A stretch of 64,000 bases of DNA, taken from positions 3,472,001 through 3,536,000 of the forward strand of contig NZ_CP157355.1 of the NCBI RefSeq assembly GCF_040047665.1. Reading direction: 5' to 3'. Shown here in pieces: positions 55,834-64,000 of the stretch (position 1 is the first letter of the stretch; each line of letters opens with the position of its first letter). The notes under the pieces are model-generated. The model worked only from the letters and a program-made list of their open reading frames with translations. It was not told the origin of the DNA and made no database searches. The translations under genes and the position numbers were made by a program. This DNA is from Chitinibacter sp. FCG-7. Lineage in GTDB: Bacteria; Pseudomonadota; Gammaproteobacteria; Burkholderiales; Chitinibacteraceae.

Positions 55834-56487
55834 TTAGCTGATTCCGCTGAGCAAAGGAACAAAGTTAACCTTCTCTAGCCGGCTTTCAAGAAAATCCTCG
55901 CCGCGCCGCTCGATCATGCGCAGCTCCTGCTCTTGCGAGCCCACCGGAAAAATTAGCCGCCCGCCGTTGGAGAGCTGGCTAATCAGGTTTTCCGGCACAA
56001 TGGGCGCTGCAGCCGTGATCAGGATAACGTCAAACGGAGCTAGATCGGGCAGCCCCTGGCTGCCATCGGCATGGCGCAGGCGCGCATTGTGAACGCCGAG
56101 GCGGCTAAGCCTCTCGCGCGTATTGCGCACCAGCCCGCCAATTCGCTCGATCGTGTGTACCGTTTTAAATAACTTGCTCAGTACCGTGGTCTGGTAGCCG
56201 CAGCCGGTGCCGATTTCCAGCACGTTTTTGCGCTCGGGTACGGCGACAGCCAGCTCGGTCATGCGGGCCACAATATAAGGCTGCGAAATGGTCTGGCCAA
56301 AGCCGATGGGAAGCGAAGTGTCGTCGTAAGCCTTGTGCGATAAGGCTTCGTCAATAAACTCATGGCGTGGCACCTGGGCTATCACCGCCAGCACCTGCTC
56401 GTTGCTGATGCCTTGCGCGCGCAGGCGCTCAACCAGGCGGGTGCGGGTTCGGGCTGAGGTCATGCCGGTGCCACTGCTGATCATCAT
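55834..56487 (-). CDS. pcm: Protein-L-isoaspartate O-methyltransferase
   Basis: 217 residues. SAM motif [17 protein letters not shown], the substrate motif [21 protein letters not shown], and [13 protein letters not shown] are conserved. Repairs damaged Asp residues. Starts four bases inside surE (ATGA), with an alternative ATG eight codons later. surE-pcm-nlpD-rpoS is the classic stress cluster. Confidence 0.96.
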   Translation of the reverse strand: MMISSGTGMTSARTRTRLVERLRAQGISNEQVLAVIAQVPRHEFIDEALSHKAYDDTSLPIGFGQTISQPYIVARMTELAVAVPERKNVLEIGTGCGYQTTVLSKLFKTVHTIERIGGLVRNTRERLSRLGVHNARLRHADGSQGLPDLAPFDVILITAAAPIVPENLISQLSNGGRLIFPVGSQEQELRMIERRGEDFLESRLEKVNFVPLLSGIS

Positions 56488-57227
56488 GTCGCCATCCAGC
56501 GATTGATCATGTCCAGCTGCGGATAGGCAGTCAGATCAACCGATAGCGGGGTAATTGACACATAGCCCTGCTCAACGGCAGCAAAGTCGGTGCCATCGCT
56601 CGCATCGGCAATATCGCCAATCGGTCCCACCCACCAGATGGTATCGCCGCGCGGATTGGCGCTACGGATGACCGAGGCCGATTTGTGGCGACGCCCAAGG
56701 CGGGTAATCTGTGTGCCCTTGAGTGATTCATAAGGCAGATCGGGAACGTTCACATTAAGCAGTACGGGCTGATCAAGCGGCGTTTTCTTAAAGCGCTGCA
56801 CCAGCTCGCGGGCCACGCGGGCTGCCGTTTCAAAATGTACCGGATTGCGTGAAGCCAGCGAAATGGCAATCGACGGAATGCCGAGCAGATAGCCCTCGGT
56901 CGCCGCGGCCACTGTGCCGGAATAAATCGTGTCGTCGCCCATATTGGCGCCGTGATTAATCCCCGAAACCACCATGTCAGGTGGCGAGCTCATCAGGCCA
57001 GTGGCGGCCAGATGCACGCAGTCGGTCGGCGTGCCATTGACGTAATGAAAACCCGATGGCGATGTTCTGACCTGCAGAGGCCTATCCAGCGTTAGCGAAT
57101 TGCTGGCGCCGCTGCGGTCGCGCTCGGGCGCGCACACCAGCGCCTCGCCTTCGTCGCCCAGCGCCATGGCCAGCGCGGCAATGCCGGGGGCGAAATAACC
57201 ATCATCATTACTAATCAAAAAGCGCAT
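56484..57227 (-). CDS. surE: 5'/3'-nucleotidase SurE
   Basis: 247 residues from ATG 57227 (CGGAGAAAACA upstream). [16 protein letters not shown] gives the metal-binding DD pair; [15 protein letters not shown] and [23 protein letters not shown] are the other signature blocks. Survival protein in stationary phase. Confidence 0.97.
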   Translation of the reverse strand: MRFLISNDDGYFAPGIAALAMALGDEGEALVCAPERDRSGASNSLTLDRPLQVRTSPSGFHYVNGTPTDCVHLAATGLMSSPPDMVVSGINHGANMGDDTIYSGTVAAATEGYLLGIPSIAISLASRNPVHFETAARVARELVQRFKKTPLDQPVLLNVNVPDLPYESLKGTQITRLGRRHKSASVIRSANPRGDTIWWVGPIGDIADASDGTDFAAVEQGYVSITPLSVDLTAYPQLDMINRWMAT

Positions 57228-57283
57228 TGTTTTCTCCGATCTGCTCATTCTAACTTGAAGTGCAGGCGCGGCAAATATGCATC

Positions 57284-58168
57284 TTAACTACGTTGTACGC
57301 GCGTAGCACCGGCCCAGATTCCAGCCACTGCAATCAGCAACATCCCCAGTATCGCCAGTGGTGAAATCCGCTCTTGCCAGAGCAAAAACGAGAATAAGGT
57401 CGAGAACAACACGGTGAGATAAGCCAGGCTAACCACCACCAGCGAGCGCCCTTTGCGGTAAGCGCGGGTCATGCACAGCTGCGCCAGTGTGGCGGCCACC
57501 CCCATGCCAAGCACAATCAGCCACTCGCCCACACTGGGGCGATGCAGGGCGGGCGTCTGCAGCAGCATCCACGCGCCCGCCCCCAGTGTGGAGACTAGCG
57601 AGAAATAAAACACGGTCCGCCATTCCGGCTCGCCCGCCTTGCCCAGCTCGCTGACATTCAGATAAGCCACGCTGGCCAGCATGCCCGAGCCCAGCCCCAG
57701 AATGCCCGCCAGCCACTGGTCGCCATTCAAGGTTGGGCGCAGCAAAAACAGCACCCCGACAAAGCCGAGCAACACACTCAGAATCTGGCTACTTTGCGGC
57801 CATTGCCGCTGCCGCATGGTGACCAAGAGCACAAAGAAAATCGGCGAGGTGTAGTTGAGCGTCACTGCGGTAGCCAAGGGCAAATGGCCGATGGCGTAAA
57901 AATACAGCATCAGCGCAACAAAGCCCGACACACTGCGGCTTAGATGTAGCTTGAGGCTGTCTGCACCTACGCGCAGCGATTTGCCTTGCGGTAACACAAT
58001 CAGCGCAATGCCGATCAGCCCTGCCGCACAACGATAAAAGACCAGCTCGGCCGTTGAAAACGTCGCGCTCCCGAGCTTGACAAAGACGCCCATGACGGCA
58101 AAAGCCAGCCCGGCCAACACCATCCAGAATGGCCCGGACTGGCTGGCTTTCAGAAAATATGTTTTCAT
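57284..58168 (-). CDS. DMT-superfamily permease (EamA family)
   Basis: 294 residues, ten membrane segments arranged as two EamA repeats ([20 protein letters not shown]... and [24 protein letters not shown]...). Probably exports amino acids or small metabolites; the substrate cannot be told from sequence. Lies downstream of the Rieske gene and separated from it by a terminator and PAL49 copy K. Confidence 0.85.
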   Translation of the reverse strand: MKTYFLKASQSGPFWMVLAGLAFAVMGVFVKLGSATFSTAELVFYRCAAGLIGIALIVLPQGKSLRVGADSLKLHLSRSVSGFVALMLYFYAIGHLPLATAVTLNYTSPIFFVLLVTMRQRQWPQSSQILSVLLGFVGVLFLLRPTLNGDQWLAGILGLGSGMLASVAYLNVSELGKAGEPEWRTVFYFSLVSTLGAGAWMLLQTPALHRPSVGEWLIVLGMGVAATLAQLCMTRAYRKGRSLVVVSLAYLTVLFSTLFSFLLWQERISPLAILGMLLIAVAGIWAGATRVQRS

Positions 58169-58181
58169 TAATACTCGTAGC

Positions 58182-58230
58182 AGGTATTGCCTTGAAGATC
58201 TTTTATATCATTCTCTTCGTGGCAATACCC
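58182..58230. repeat. PAL49 copy K
   Basis: AGGTATTGCCTTG at the left and CGTGGCAATACCC at the right: the longest matching arms of any copy (12 of 13 positions). Exactly 49 bp. Immediately upstream of the DMT permease start, next to the Rieske-gene terminator. Confidence 0.88.
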
Positions 58231-58232
58231 TT

Positions 58233-58259
58233 AATAAAAAAGGCGGCCTTGGCCGCCTA
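58233..58259 (-). terminator. terminator after the Rieske oxygenase gene
   Basis: AGGCGGCC-TT-GGCCGCCT stem; on the minus strand it is followed by TTTTTTATTAA. Confidence 0.88.
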
Positions 58260-58273
58260 TGGTGCTGCGCTAA

Positions 58274-59407
58274 TTATTTCTCCAGCTCGCTGATGGCCTC
58301 GCCCAGCTCGCGGCGCAGGAACTGGTGGAAATGCCGCATGCCGTCTTCCATCGGGCTTTGGTACGGCCCGACTTCATTGCGCCCGGCTTTAAAAAGTGCC
58401 GTGCGCCCTGCTTCCATCCGGTTGATGATTTCCACGTCCTCAACCGCCGTTTCGGCATACGCAGCCTGCTCGGCGGCGACAAACTCGGGCTCGAAATAGG
58501 CAATGTCCTCGGGGTAATAAAACTCGACGACGTTTTTATAGCTGCGCGGCCCGGTTGGAATAATGGTCGAGATCACCAGCGTATGCGGATACCACTCGAC
58601 GGTGATGTTCGGGTAATACGTCAGCCAGATCGCGCCATGCTTGGGCAATTTGCCTTGTTCATAGCGTTTAACCTGATTGGCCCACTCTTCGTAGGTTTTT
58701 GAGCCAGGGCGCGCCAGCGCATTGTGCACGCCAACGGTTTGCACCGAGTACCAGTCGCCAAATTCCCAGTTAAGCTCGTTGCACTCGACGAATTTACCCA
58801 GCCCCGGGTGAAACGGCACCACGTGATAGTCTTCGAGGTAAACCTCGATAAACGTTTTCCAGTTACCTTGGTATTCATCCACTTGAACGCTGTGCAGGAC
58901 GTATTTGGAAAAATCGAGGTCTTTTTTGACGCCCAGATTTTTCAAATCGCCTTCGATATCGCGGCCATTGTCTTCAAACAACAAGCCGTTCCAGTTGACG
59001 AGTTCGGTTTGCGGCAAATGCAGGCAAGGGTTGACCGGAAAATGCGGCGCGCCCATCAGTTGGCCGTGCTGATCATAAGTCCAGCGATGCAGCGGGCACA
59101 CCGTATGCGTGTTATTGCCACGGCCGCTGAGCATGCTGGCTTGACGATGACGGCAGATATTGGAGAAAACCTTGACGCCCTGATCGGTACGTTTGAGATA
59201 GCGCGCACCATTGTCAAGCTCAAGAACGTGATAATCGCCCTGATTGGGCACCATCAGCTCATGGCCGATATAGCGCGGACCTTTGGCAAACAGTTGCTCA
59301 AGCTCAAGTTGATACAGTTTTTCATCAAAATAAGCCGCAACAGGTAGCGGTGTCTTTAAATCCAGCGATGCCTTGATCGCAGCGGTCGCTGTAGCCAGAT
59401 TGGACAT
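58274..59407 (-). CDS. Rieske aromatic ring-hydroxylating oxygenase, alpha subunit
   Basis: 377 residues. The Rieske cluster site is CRHRQASMLSGRGNNTHTVC-PLH (C-x-H then C-x2-H). The mononuclear iron site EVYLEDYHVVPFHPG gives D-x2-H-x4-H. The short length and the lack of a beta subunit or reductase nearby resemble the carnitine/betaine-type (CntA/GbcA) Rieske enzymes, but the substrate is not known. A palindrome upstream (59551-59574) could be its operator. Confidence 0.88.
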   Translation of the reverse strand: MSNLATATAAIKASLDLKTPLPVAAYFDEKLYQLELEQLFAKGPRYIGHELMVPNQGDYHVLELDNGARYLKRTDQGVKVFSNICRHRQASMLSGRGNNTHTVCPLHRWTYDQHGQLMGAPHFPVNPCLHLPQTELVNWNGLLFEDNGRDIEGDLKNLGVKKDLDFSKYVLHSVQVDEYQGNWKTFIEVYLEDYHVVPFHPGLGKFVECNELNWEFGDWYSVQTVGVHNALARPGSKTYEEWANQVKRYEQGKLPKHGAIWLTYYPNITVEWYPHTLVISTIIPTGPRSYKNVVEFYYPEDIAYFEPEFVAAEQAAYAETAVEDVEIINRMEAGRTALFKAGRNEVGPYQSPMEDGMRHFHQFLRRELGEAISELEK

Positions 59408-59550
59408 AATCCAATACCCCCTGGGCTAGAAGGTCTTGCCACTTTGCACGTAAAAAAACCACGCAACGATGGGTGGGCAAGCCATCAAAACTAAAATTGC
59501 CAGCCCAAGGGCTGACCCGAAAAAGCCGCACATTATTGCAGAGCGGTCTC

Positions 59551-59586
59551 TTTTAGGCAATATTTGGCCTAAAAAGCCAATATTTT
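59551..59586. promoter_or_regulatory. Candidate operator upstream of the Rieske gene
   Basis: TTTTAGGC (59551-59558) and GCCTAAAA (59567-59574) are inverted around an 8-bp centre. The right half overlaps a second inverted pair AATATTTGGC / GCCAATATT. Overlapping palindromes suggest a regulator site or two alternative folds. Confidence 0.45.
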
Positions 59587-59622
59587 TAATGGCTTAGAAT
59601 AAATAAAAGCCCACCGAAACGC

Positions 59623-60390
59623 TCAGTTTACCCAGCCTATCGCCTTGGCTGTTTCCGCCCCCATCAGCACATCGCGCAATGATTTGGGCATTTCCGCCTT
59701 GCTTTCGTCCAGCGGAATCCGCCCCGCCATGATTTCTGCCAGCCTTTGCGGAAAGCGCGGCTCTAGATCCGGCTCGGCAAAGCCTTGCGGAAACAGCGGC
59801 TGATTATTGGCCGGATCATAATGATCATTTGCGCCGTAAATATGTAGCAATTCGTGCGTGACCACCACCTGATTGCTGCCGTGCATTTTCTCGCTGGCAA
59901 ACAGATGCGCCAAACCAAGCCGCGCTTTGGCAATGCCCACCGAGTGCGGCAATGCCACGCCATTTTCGGCCGGGTGATACAGCATATAAATCCGCGCATC
60001 GGGTTTGACACGGCTGTTCGGCGTATGTCGCCACGCCCACCAACGCAGTTGCAAGCTCCAGAGCATGATATTGAACATTGAGCCGCCCGCAGCGAGTTGC
60101 GGCGGCGCTACCTTGATCGGCTCGCCCCAGAATACGCGCACTGGGCTGCCGAGTTTCAGTCCATAGCTTTCGCCCTCACGCTTGAAAAACTGCTCGATGT
60201 CTTGCCATTGCTCGGTATTTTGGGTCTTGATGTATTGCATGGTATCTTCATCCAGGCCAGCAAAAACGGGGTGTAGATAGATATACTGGCTGCTTTCCCA
60301 AGCTTGCGCTTTATTCTCGGTGCGCATGGCGTCCAGCGCCACCCAGGCCAGAATCAGCACCAAAACCAGAATACGAATTTTCTTGAACAT
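59623..60390 (-). CDS. Membrane-anchored zinc-metalloprotease-like protein
   Basis: 255 residues. An N-terminal anchor (IRILVLVLILAWVALDAM) precedes a periplasmic domain with VVTHELLHIYGANDH, which reads HExxHxxGxxD: the metzincin-like form with Asp as third ligand, as in snapalysin. Family otherwise not recognised. The upstream TTG at 60411 is within the fumarase terminator, so ATG 60390 is preferred. Substrate unknown. Confidence 0.68.
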   Translation of the reverse strand: MFKKIRILVLVLILAWVALDAMRTENKAQAWESSQYIYLHPVFAGLDEDTMQYIKTQNTEQWQDIEQFFKREGESYGLKLGSPVRVFWGEPIKVAPPQLAAGGSMFNIMLWSLQLRWWAWRHTPNSRVKPDARIYMLYHPAENGVALPHSVGIAKARLGLAHLFASEKMHGSNQVVVTHELLHIYGANDHYDPANNQPLFPQGFAEPDLEPRFPQRLAEIMAGRIPLDESKAEMPKSLRDVLMGAETAKAIGWVN

Positions 60391-60410
60391 AAAAAGCCGT
60401 AAAGATGACA

Positions 60411-60440
60411 ATAAAAAAGCCCAACATATTGTTGGGCTTG
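60411..60440 (-). terminator. terminator after fumarase
   Basis: AAGCCCAACA / TGTTGGGCTT stem; minus strand continues TTTTTATTG. Confidence 0.88.
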
Positions 60441-60447
60441 AGCCTGC

Positions 60448-61968
60448 TTAAATGCTGGAAACCGGAATCTTGCCGATTTTGGCCTGCCACTCTTTCGGCG
60501 CAGTCGCGTGCACCGATGTGCCATTCGAATCCACCGCCACCGTCACCGGCATATCAACGACGTCGAATTCGTAAATGCCTTCCATGCCCAGATCTTCAAA
60601 ACCCACCACGCGGCTGGCTTTGATTGCTTTGGACACCAGATAAGCAGCGCCGCCGACAGCCATCAGATACACTGACTGATGTTTCTTGATTGCATCCAGA
60701 CCCGCCGGGCCGCGCTCGGCTTTGCCGATCATGCCGAGCAAGCCAGTCTCAGCCAGTACTTGCTCGGTAAACTTGTCCATCCGCGTCGCGGTCGTCGGGC
60801 CAGCAGGTCCGATCACTTCGTCGCGTACCGCATCAACGGGGCCAACGTAATAAATAAAGCGGCCAGCAAAATCAACCGGCAGTTTTTCACCTTTATTGAG
60901 CATTTCCACCATGCGCTTGTGCGCTGCGTCGCGGCCGGTCAGCATTTTACCGTTCAATAGCAGCGTTTGACCCGGTTTCCACGTTGCCACGTCTTCGCGC
61001 GTGACGGTATTGAGATCAACACGCAGCGATGATTCCGACGCGTGCCAGTGCACATCCGGCCAGTCTTCCAGTTTGGGTACTTCGAGTTCAGCAGGGCCTG
61101 AGCCGTCGAGCGTGAAATGCACGTGACGTGTAGCCGCGCAATTTGGAATCATCGCCACTGGTAAGCTGGCGGCGTGCGTTGGGTAATCTTTGATTTTGAC
61201 ATCGAGTACCGTCGCCAAACCACCCAGGCCTTGCGCGCCGATGCCGAGCGCGTTCACTTTTTCGTACAGCTCGATACGCAGCTCTTCCACGCGGTTTTGC
61301 GGGCCGCGGGCGATCAGATCATGAATGTCGATTTCTTCCATCAACGCTTCTTTGGCCATCACCATCGCTTTTTCAGCCGTGCCGCCGATGCCGATGCCGA
61401 GCATGCCTGGCGGACACCAGCCCGCGCCCATCAATGGCACCGTCTTGAGCACCCAATCAACGATGGAATCCGATGGATTGAGCATGACAAATTTCGATTT
61501 GTTTTCCGAGCCGCCGCCTTTGGCCGCGATGTCGATATCGACTGTACAGCCCGGAACGATTTCGTAATGGATCACGGCTGGCGTATTGTCCTTGGTGTTT
61601 TTGCGCAAGCCAGCCGGGTCGAGCAGAATAGACGCGCGCAGCTTGTTATCCGGGTGCAGATAAGCGCGGCGCACGCCTTCGTTAATCATGTCGGTGACCG
61701 ACATCGTTGCGCCTTCCCATTGCACGTCCATGCCGACGCGAACAAACACCGTCACAATGCCGGTGTCCTGGCAAATCGGGCGGTGGCCTTCGGCGCACAT
61801 GCGGCTATTGGTCAGAATCTGCGCAATCGCATCTTTCGCTGCCGGGCTTTCTTCCAGCTCGTAGGCGCGGCCCAAGGCCTGAATGTAATCTTTGGGGTGG
61901 TAATAGCTGATGTATTGCAGGCTATCTGCGATACTGGCGATCAGATCGTCTTGGCGAATCTTGCTCAT
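60448..61968 (-). CDS. Class I fumarate hydratase (iron-sulfur)
   Basis: 506 residues from ATG 61968 (GGAG upstream). The alpha-type N-terminal region contains CQDTGIVTVFVRVG and GGSENKSKF; the beta-type C-terminal region contains GPTTATRMDKFTEQVLAETGLLGMIGKAERG. Cluster cysteines are expected at CQDTG, PNCAATRH and other positions. Oxygen-sensitive [4Fe-4S] enzyme of the TCA cycle. The fold also covers class I L-tartrate dehydratase, but the length and single-chain form indicate fumarase (FumA/FumB). Confidence 0.93.
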   Translation of the reverse strand: MSKIRQDDLIASIADSLQYISYYHPKDYIQALGRAYELEESPAAKDAIAQILTNSRMCAEGHRPICQDTGIVTVFVRVGMDVQWEGATMSVTDMINEGVRRAYLHPDNKLRASILLDPAGLRKNTKDNTPAVIHYEIVPGCTVDIDIAAKGGGSENKSKFVMLNPSDSIVDWVLKTVPLMGAGWCPPGMLGIGIGGTAEKAMVMAKEALMEEIDIHDLIARGPQNRVEELRIELYEKVNALGIGAQGLGGLATVLDVKIKDYPTHAASLPVAMIPNCAATRHVHFTLDGSGPAELEVPKLEDWPDVHWHASESSLRVDLNTVTREDVATWKPGQTLLLNGKMLTGRDAAHKRMVEMLNKGEKLPVDFAGRFIYYVGPVDAVRDEVIGPAGPTTATRMDKFTEQVLAETGLLGMIGKAERGPAGLDAIKKHQSVYLMAVGGAAYLVSKAIKASRVVGFEDLGMEGIYEFDVVDMPVTVAVDSNGTSVHATAPKEWQAKIGKIPVSSI

Positions 61969-62126
61969 CGTGTTGGCTCCATCGGTGTAGTGGCGCGATT
62001 GTAGCAACAAGCGCGCGCAATCAACAGCGCCAATCGCGGCAAAATCGCGCAGGCGAAGGCCAAAGCGAATACGCCCTGCTTCGCCTTGCAGCCATTTTTA
62101 TCACTTACCCGCTACAGGTTTCGGAT

Positions 62127-62945
62127 ATGCCCGTCAACCCGCTTCTGATTGCCAACTACCTGCGCAGCCAGCCCCAGTTTGATTCGCGCCATCTGCTGCG
62201 GCTGATGGTGGATCAGCAGCAAATCGGCTGGCTGGAGCCGCGTATTGCGCAGATTTTGCAGCAATTTGACGCCCGCTTTGTGATTGCGGCGCAGTCCGTC
62301 ACGCTGCGGCTGGCGCCAGATGAGCTGCAATCACTGATGAACGCCACCGCGCTGTATTTGCGCGAACTAGGCGAAATCCGCGTTTGGCGCGACGAGCTGT
62401 ATGCGGTGCATCCGCACGCAGAAAGCGGCGAGTTTGGAATAGATACGGCGAGCACGCTGTTTACGCTGGAGCGTGGCGCGTTTCGCCGCTTTGGCCTGTG
62501 TAGCCAGGCGGTGCACATTAATGGCCTGACGGATCGTGCCGGATTGACCCAGATCTGGCTGGGGCAACGAGCAGCCAGCAAGGGTATAGACCCCAACTAC
62601 CTGGATAACTTGGCTGCTGGTGGTATACCCCACAATGAATCACCCGAGCAATGCGTCATTCGCGAGCTGGCCGAGGAAGCCGGAATCAGCCAGCACATCG
62701 CACAGCAAGCGGTTTATATCGAGCAGACCCGCAGCACGCGCAATGAGAACGACGGCACGCACGATGAGATTCTGTATTGCTACGATCTGCAGCTGCCCAC
62801 TGATCTCACGCCGCACAACACCGACGGCGAAGTCGCCGCCTTTCATTGCGTCAGCATGGCCGAATGCGCAGCGCGGCTGCCAGAAATGACCTGGGATGCT
62901 GGGCTGGTGACAGCGAGGCTACTGACTCGACTGGTGAGCACATAG
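62127..62945 (+). CDS. Nudix hydrolase with DUF4743-type N-terminal domain
   Basis: 272 residues. The Nudix box runs from GGIPHNE through RELAEEAGI (G-x5-E-x7-RE-x2-EE-x-G). The N-terminal 120 residues form the extra domain seen in Tnr3/YJR142W-like Nudix proteins, linked to damaged thiamine diphosphate. The stretch KGIDPNYLDNLAAGGIP is encoded by a PAL49-like match (62582-62630) with two ATA isoleucine codons. Confidence 0.9.
   Translation: MPVNPLLIANYLRSQPQFDSRHLLRLMVDQQQIGWLEPRIAQILQQFDARFVIAAQSVTLRLAPDELQSLMNATALYLRELGEIRVWRDELYAVHPHAESGEFGIDTASTLFTLERGAFRRFGLCSQAVHINGLTDRAGLTQIWLGQRAASKGIDPNYLDNLAAGGIPHNESPEQCVIRELAEEAGISQHIAQQAVYIEQTRSTRNENDGTHDEILYCYDLQLPTDLTPHNTDGEVAAFHCVSMAECAARLPEMTWDAGLVTARLLTRLVST
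62582..62630. repeat. PAL49-like match inside the Nudix gene
   Basis: GGGTATAGACC at the left and GGTGGTATACCC at the right; perfect hexamers at exactly 49 bp. Two rare ATA Ile codons lie inside the arms. Confidence 0.5.
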
Positions 62946-63110
62946 TTTGCCTGCCACACCACTGATAAAGCATCGCATCTGCCGCGTGTCTGAAGCTCCG
63001 GGCAAAATTTGATCTGGATCAAACTCCGGGATTTTCACCCGGGGCTGGCGGGGTGATGGGCGATAAAATCGCGCCCATTACGATTAACCTGCCACCAGAG
63101 CCACCCCACG

Positions 63111-64000
63111 ATGTTGAAAGCCCCTGAACTCCTTCTCCCCGCTGGCACGCTAGACCGGATGCGCGCCGCCTATGATTTTGGCGCCGACGCCGTTTACGCC
63201 GGACAGCCGCGCTACAGCCTGCGCGCGCGCAATAATGAATTTGGTCTGGAAGAAATCGCACTTGGCATTGATGAAGCCCACGCGCGTGGCAAAAAATTCT
63301 TTGTCGCCAGTAATATCCTGCCGCACAACTCAAAAGTAAAAACCTACCTCGCCGACATGGAGCCGGTGATCGCGATGAAACCCGACGCGCTGATTATGGC
63401 CGACCCCGGCTTGGTTATGATGGTGCGCGAACGCTGGCCCGAGCAGGTGATTCACCTGTCGGTACAGGCCAATACGGTGAACTATGCCGGCGTGAAATTC
63501 TGGCAATCGCTGGGTCTGGAGCGCGTTATTCTGTCGCGCGAGTTGAGCCTTGATGAAATCGAAGAAATCCGCCAGCTTTGCCCCGATATGGAGCTGGAAG
63601 TGTTTGTCCACGGCGCGCTGTGCATCGCCTACTCAGGCCGCTGCCTGCTGTCGGGCTATTTCAACCACCGCGACCCGAACCAAGGCACCTGTACCAACGC
63701 CTGTCGCTGGGATTACAAAACGCACGACACAGTCGAAGACGATGCGGGTGATGTCCAAGCCAAGGCGCAAGTGATTCAATTTGATTTCAATAAAGCGATG
63801 AGCGAGGGCAACCAGAACTTCGCCGCTTGTGGCGGTGCAGAGCGCCACCCGCTGGCCGACAAAACGTATCTGATTGAAGAAGGCAACCGCCCCGGCGAGC
63901 TGATGCCGATTATGGAAGACGAGCACGGTACCTACATCATGAACAGCAAAGACCTGCGCGCCGTGCAGCATATCGAGCGGCTGGTCAAAATGGGCGTCGA
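63111..64000 (+). CDS. trhP: tRNA 5-hydroxyuridine modification protein TrhP / U32 peptidase family (3' truncated by window)
   Basis: Open from ATG 63111 to the window end (296 codons visible). MLKAPELLLPAGTLDRMRAAYDFGADAVYAG is the U32 start; VFVHGALCIAYSGRCLLSGYF and GTCTNACRW carry the conserved cysteines. It matches E. coli YegQ/TrhP, which makes ho5U at tRNA position 34 together with prephenate-dependent biosynthesis. The 165-bp gap upstream holds a GATAAAATC -10-like sequence but no clear regulator site. Confidence 0.92.
   Translation, partial: MLKAPELLLPAGTLDRMRAAYDFGADAVYAGQPRYSLRARNNEFGLEEIALGIDEAHARGKKFFVASNILPHNSKVKTYLADMEPVIAMKPDALIMADPGLVMMVRERWPEQVIHLSVQANTVNYAGVKFWQSLGLERVILSRELSLDEIEEIRQLCPDMELEVFVHGALCIAYSGRCLLSGYFNHRDPNQGTCTNACRWDYKTHDTVEDDAGDVQAKAQVIQFDFNKAMSEGNQNFAACGGAERHPLADKTYLIEEGNRPGELMPIMEDEHGTYIMNSKDLRAVQHIERLVKMGV

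Noticed and set aside
59411..59420. CCAATACCCC resembling a PAL49 right arm
   Set aside because: No left arm exists 43 bp upstream; it is a lone half-site beside a coding end.
1..64000. tRNA, rRNA, CRISPR, prophage or insertion sequence
   Set aside because: No T-loop-like GTTCGA(A/T)TCC cores in gaps, no regularly spaced direct repeats, and no transposase, integrase or phage structural genes were seen by reading.

Overview
The window reads as chromosomal DNA of a betaproteobacterium of the order Neisseriales (Chromobacteriaceae/Chitinibacteraceae type). This is inferred from gene order (fimV-truA-trpF-trpB-trpA-accD-folC-SPOR-cvpA-purF-metZ; rpsF-priB-rpsR-rplI; nrdR-ribD-ribE-ribB-ribH-nusB-thiL-pgpA; surE-pcm-nlpD-rpoS) and from protein character, not from a database search. 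Nearly all of it is dense housekeeping sequence. No tRNA, rRNA, CRISPR array, prophage or insertion sequence was seen.

Layout: 0-7 kb holds the end of phaR, tcdA, the ribosomal S6-PriB-S18-L9 operon (minus), a ferredoxin, gluQ and the polar hub gene fimV. 7-17.8 kb is a long plus-strand series (ECF T-like protein, truA, trpFBA, accD, folC, SPOR protein, cvpA, purF, metZ). 17.8-19.3 kb is a small AT-rich accessory patch: one orphan membrane protein plus structured dispersed repeats. 19.3-25.2 kb is a minus-strand ribose operon rbsKDACB followed by a LacI-family regulator. 25.4-33 kb holds a small coiled-coil protein, a low-molecular-weight phosphatase, a yybP-ykoY manganese riboswitch in front of a GDT1-type transporter, purine salvage (NCS2 permease, apt, hpt), a CorA-like protein and glyA. 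33-39 kb is the nrdR/riboflavin/nusB/thiL/pgpA operon. 39-46 kb holds an ABC-F ATPase, a Sel1-repeat protein, a retropepsin-like protease and adhE. 46-53.6 kb has rlmG flanked by two small basic proteins, dusC, a self-cleaving LexA-like repressor with its own operators, queF, msrA, dapC and dapD. 53.7-64 kb is mostly minus strand: rpoS, nlpD, pcm, surE, a DMT permease, a Rieske oxygenase, a metalloprotease-like protein and class I fumarase, then a Nudix protein and the start of trhP on the plus strand.

The most interesting signal is not a gene. A palindromic element of exactly 49 bp (GGGTAT, usually extended to GGGTATTGCC, then a non-conserved core, then the inverse ending ATACCC) occurs at least eleven times between genes. 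Matches at the same exact spacing also lie inside folC, a Nudix gene, rbsA, adhE, msrA and ribE. Constant length with a variable core points to a spaced protein-binding site rather than a recently copied repeat. I call it PAL49 here. A second, about 85-90 bp, intergenic element (SR88 here) has three copies; its inner stem changes in a compensatory way between two of them, so it is probably a folded RNA or cruciform-forming DNA.
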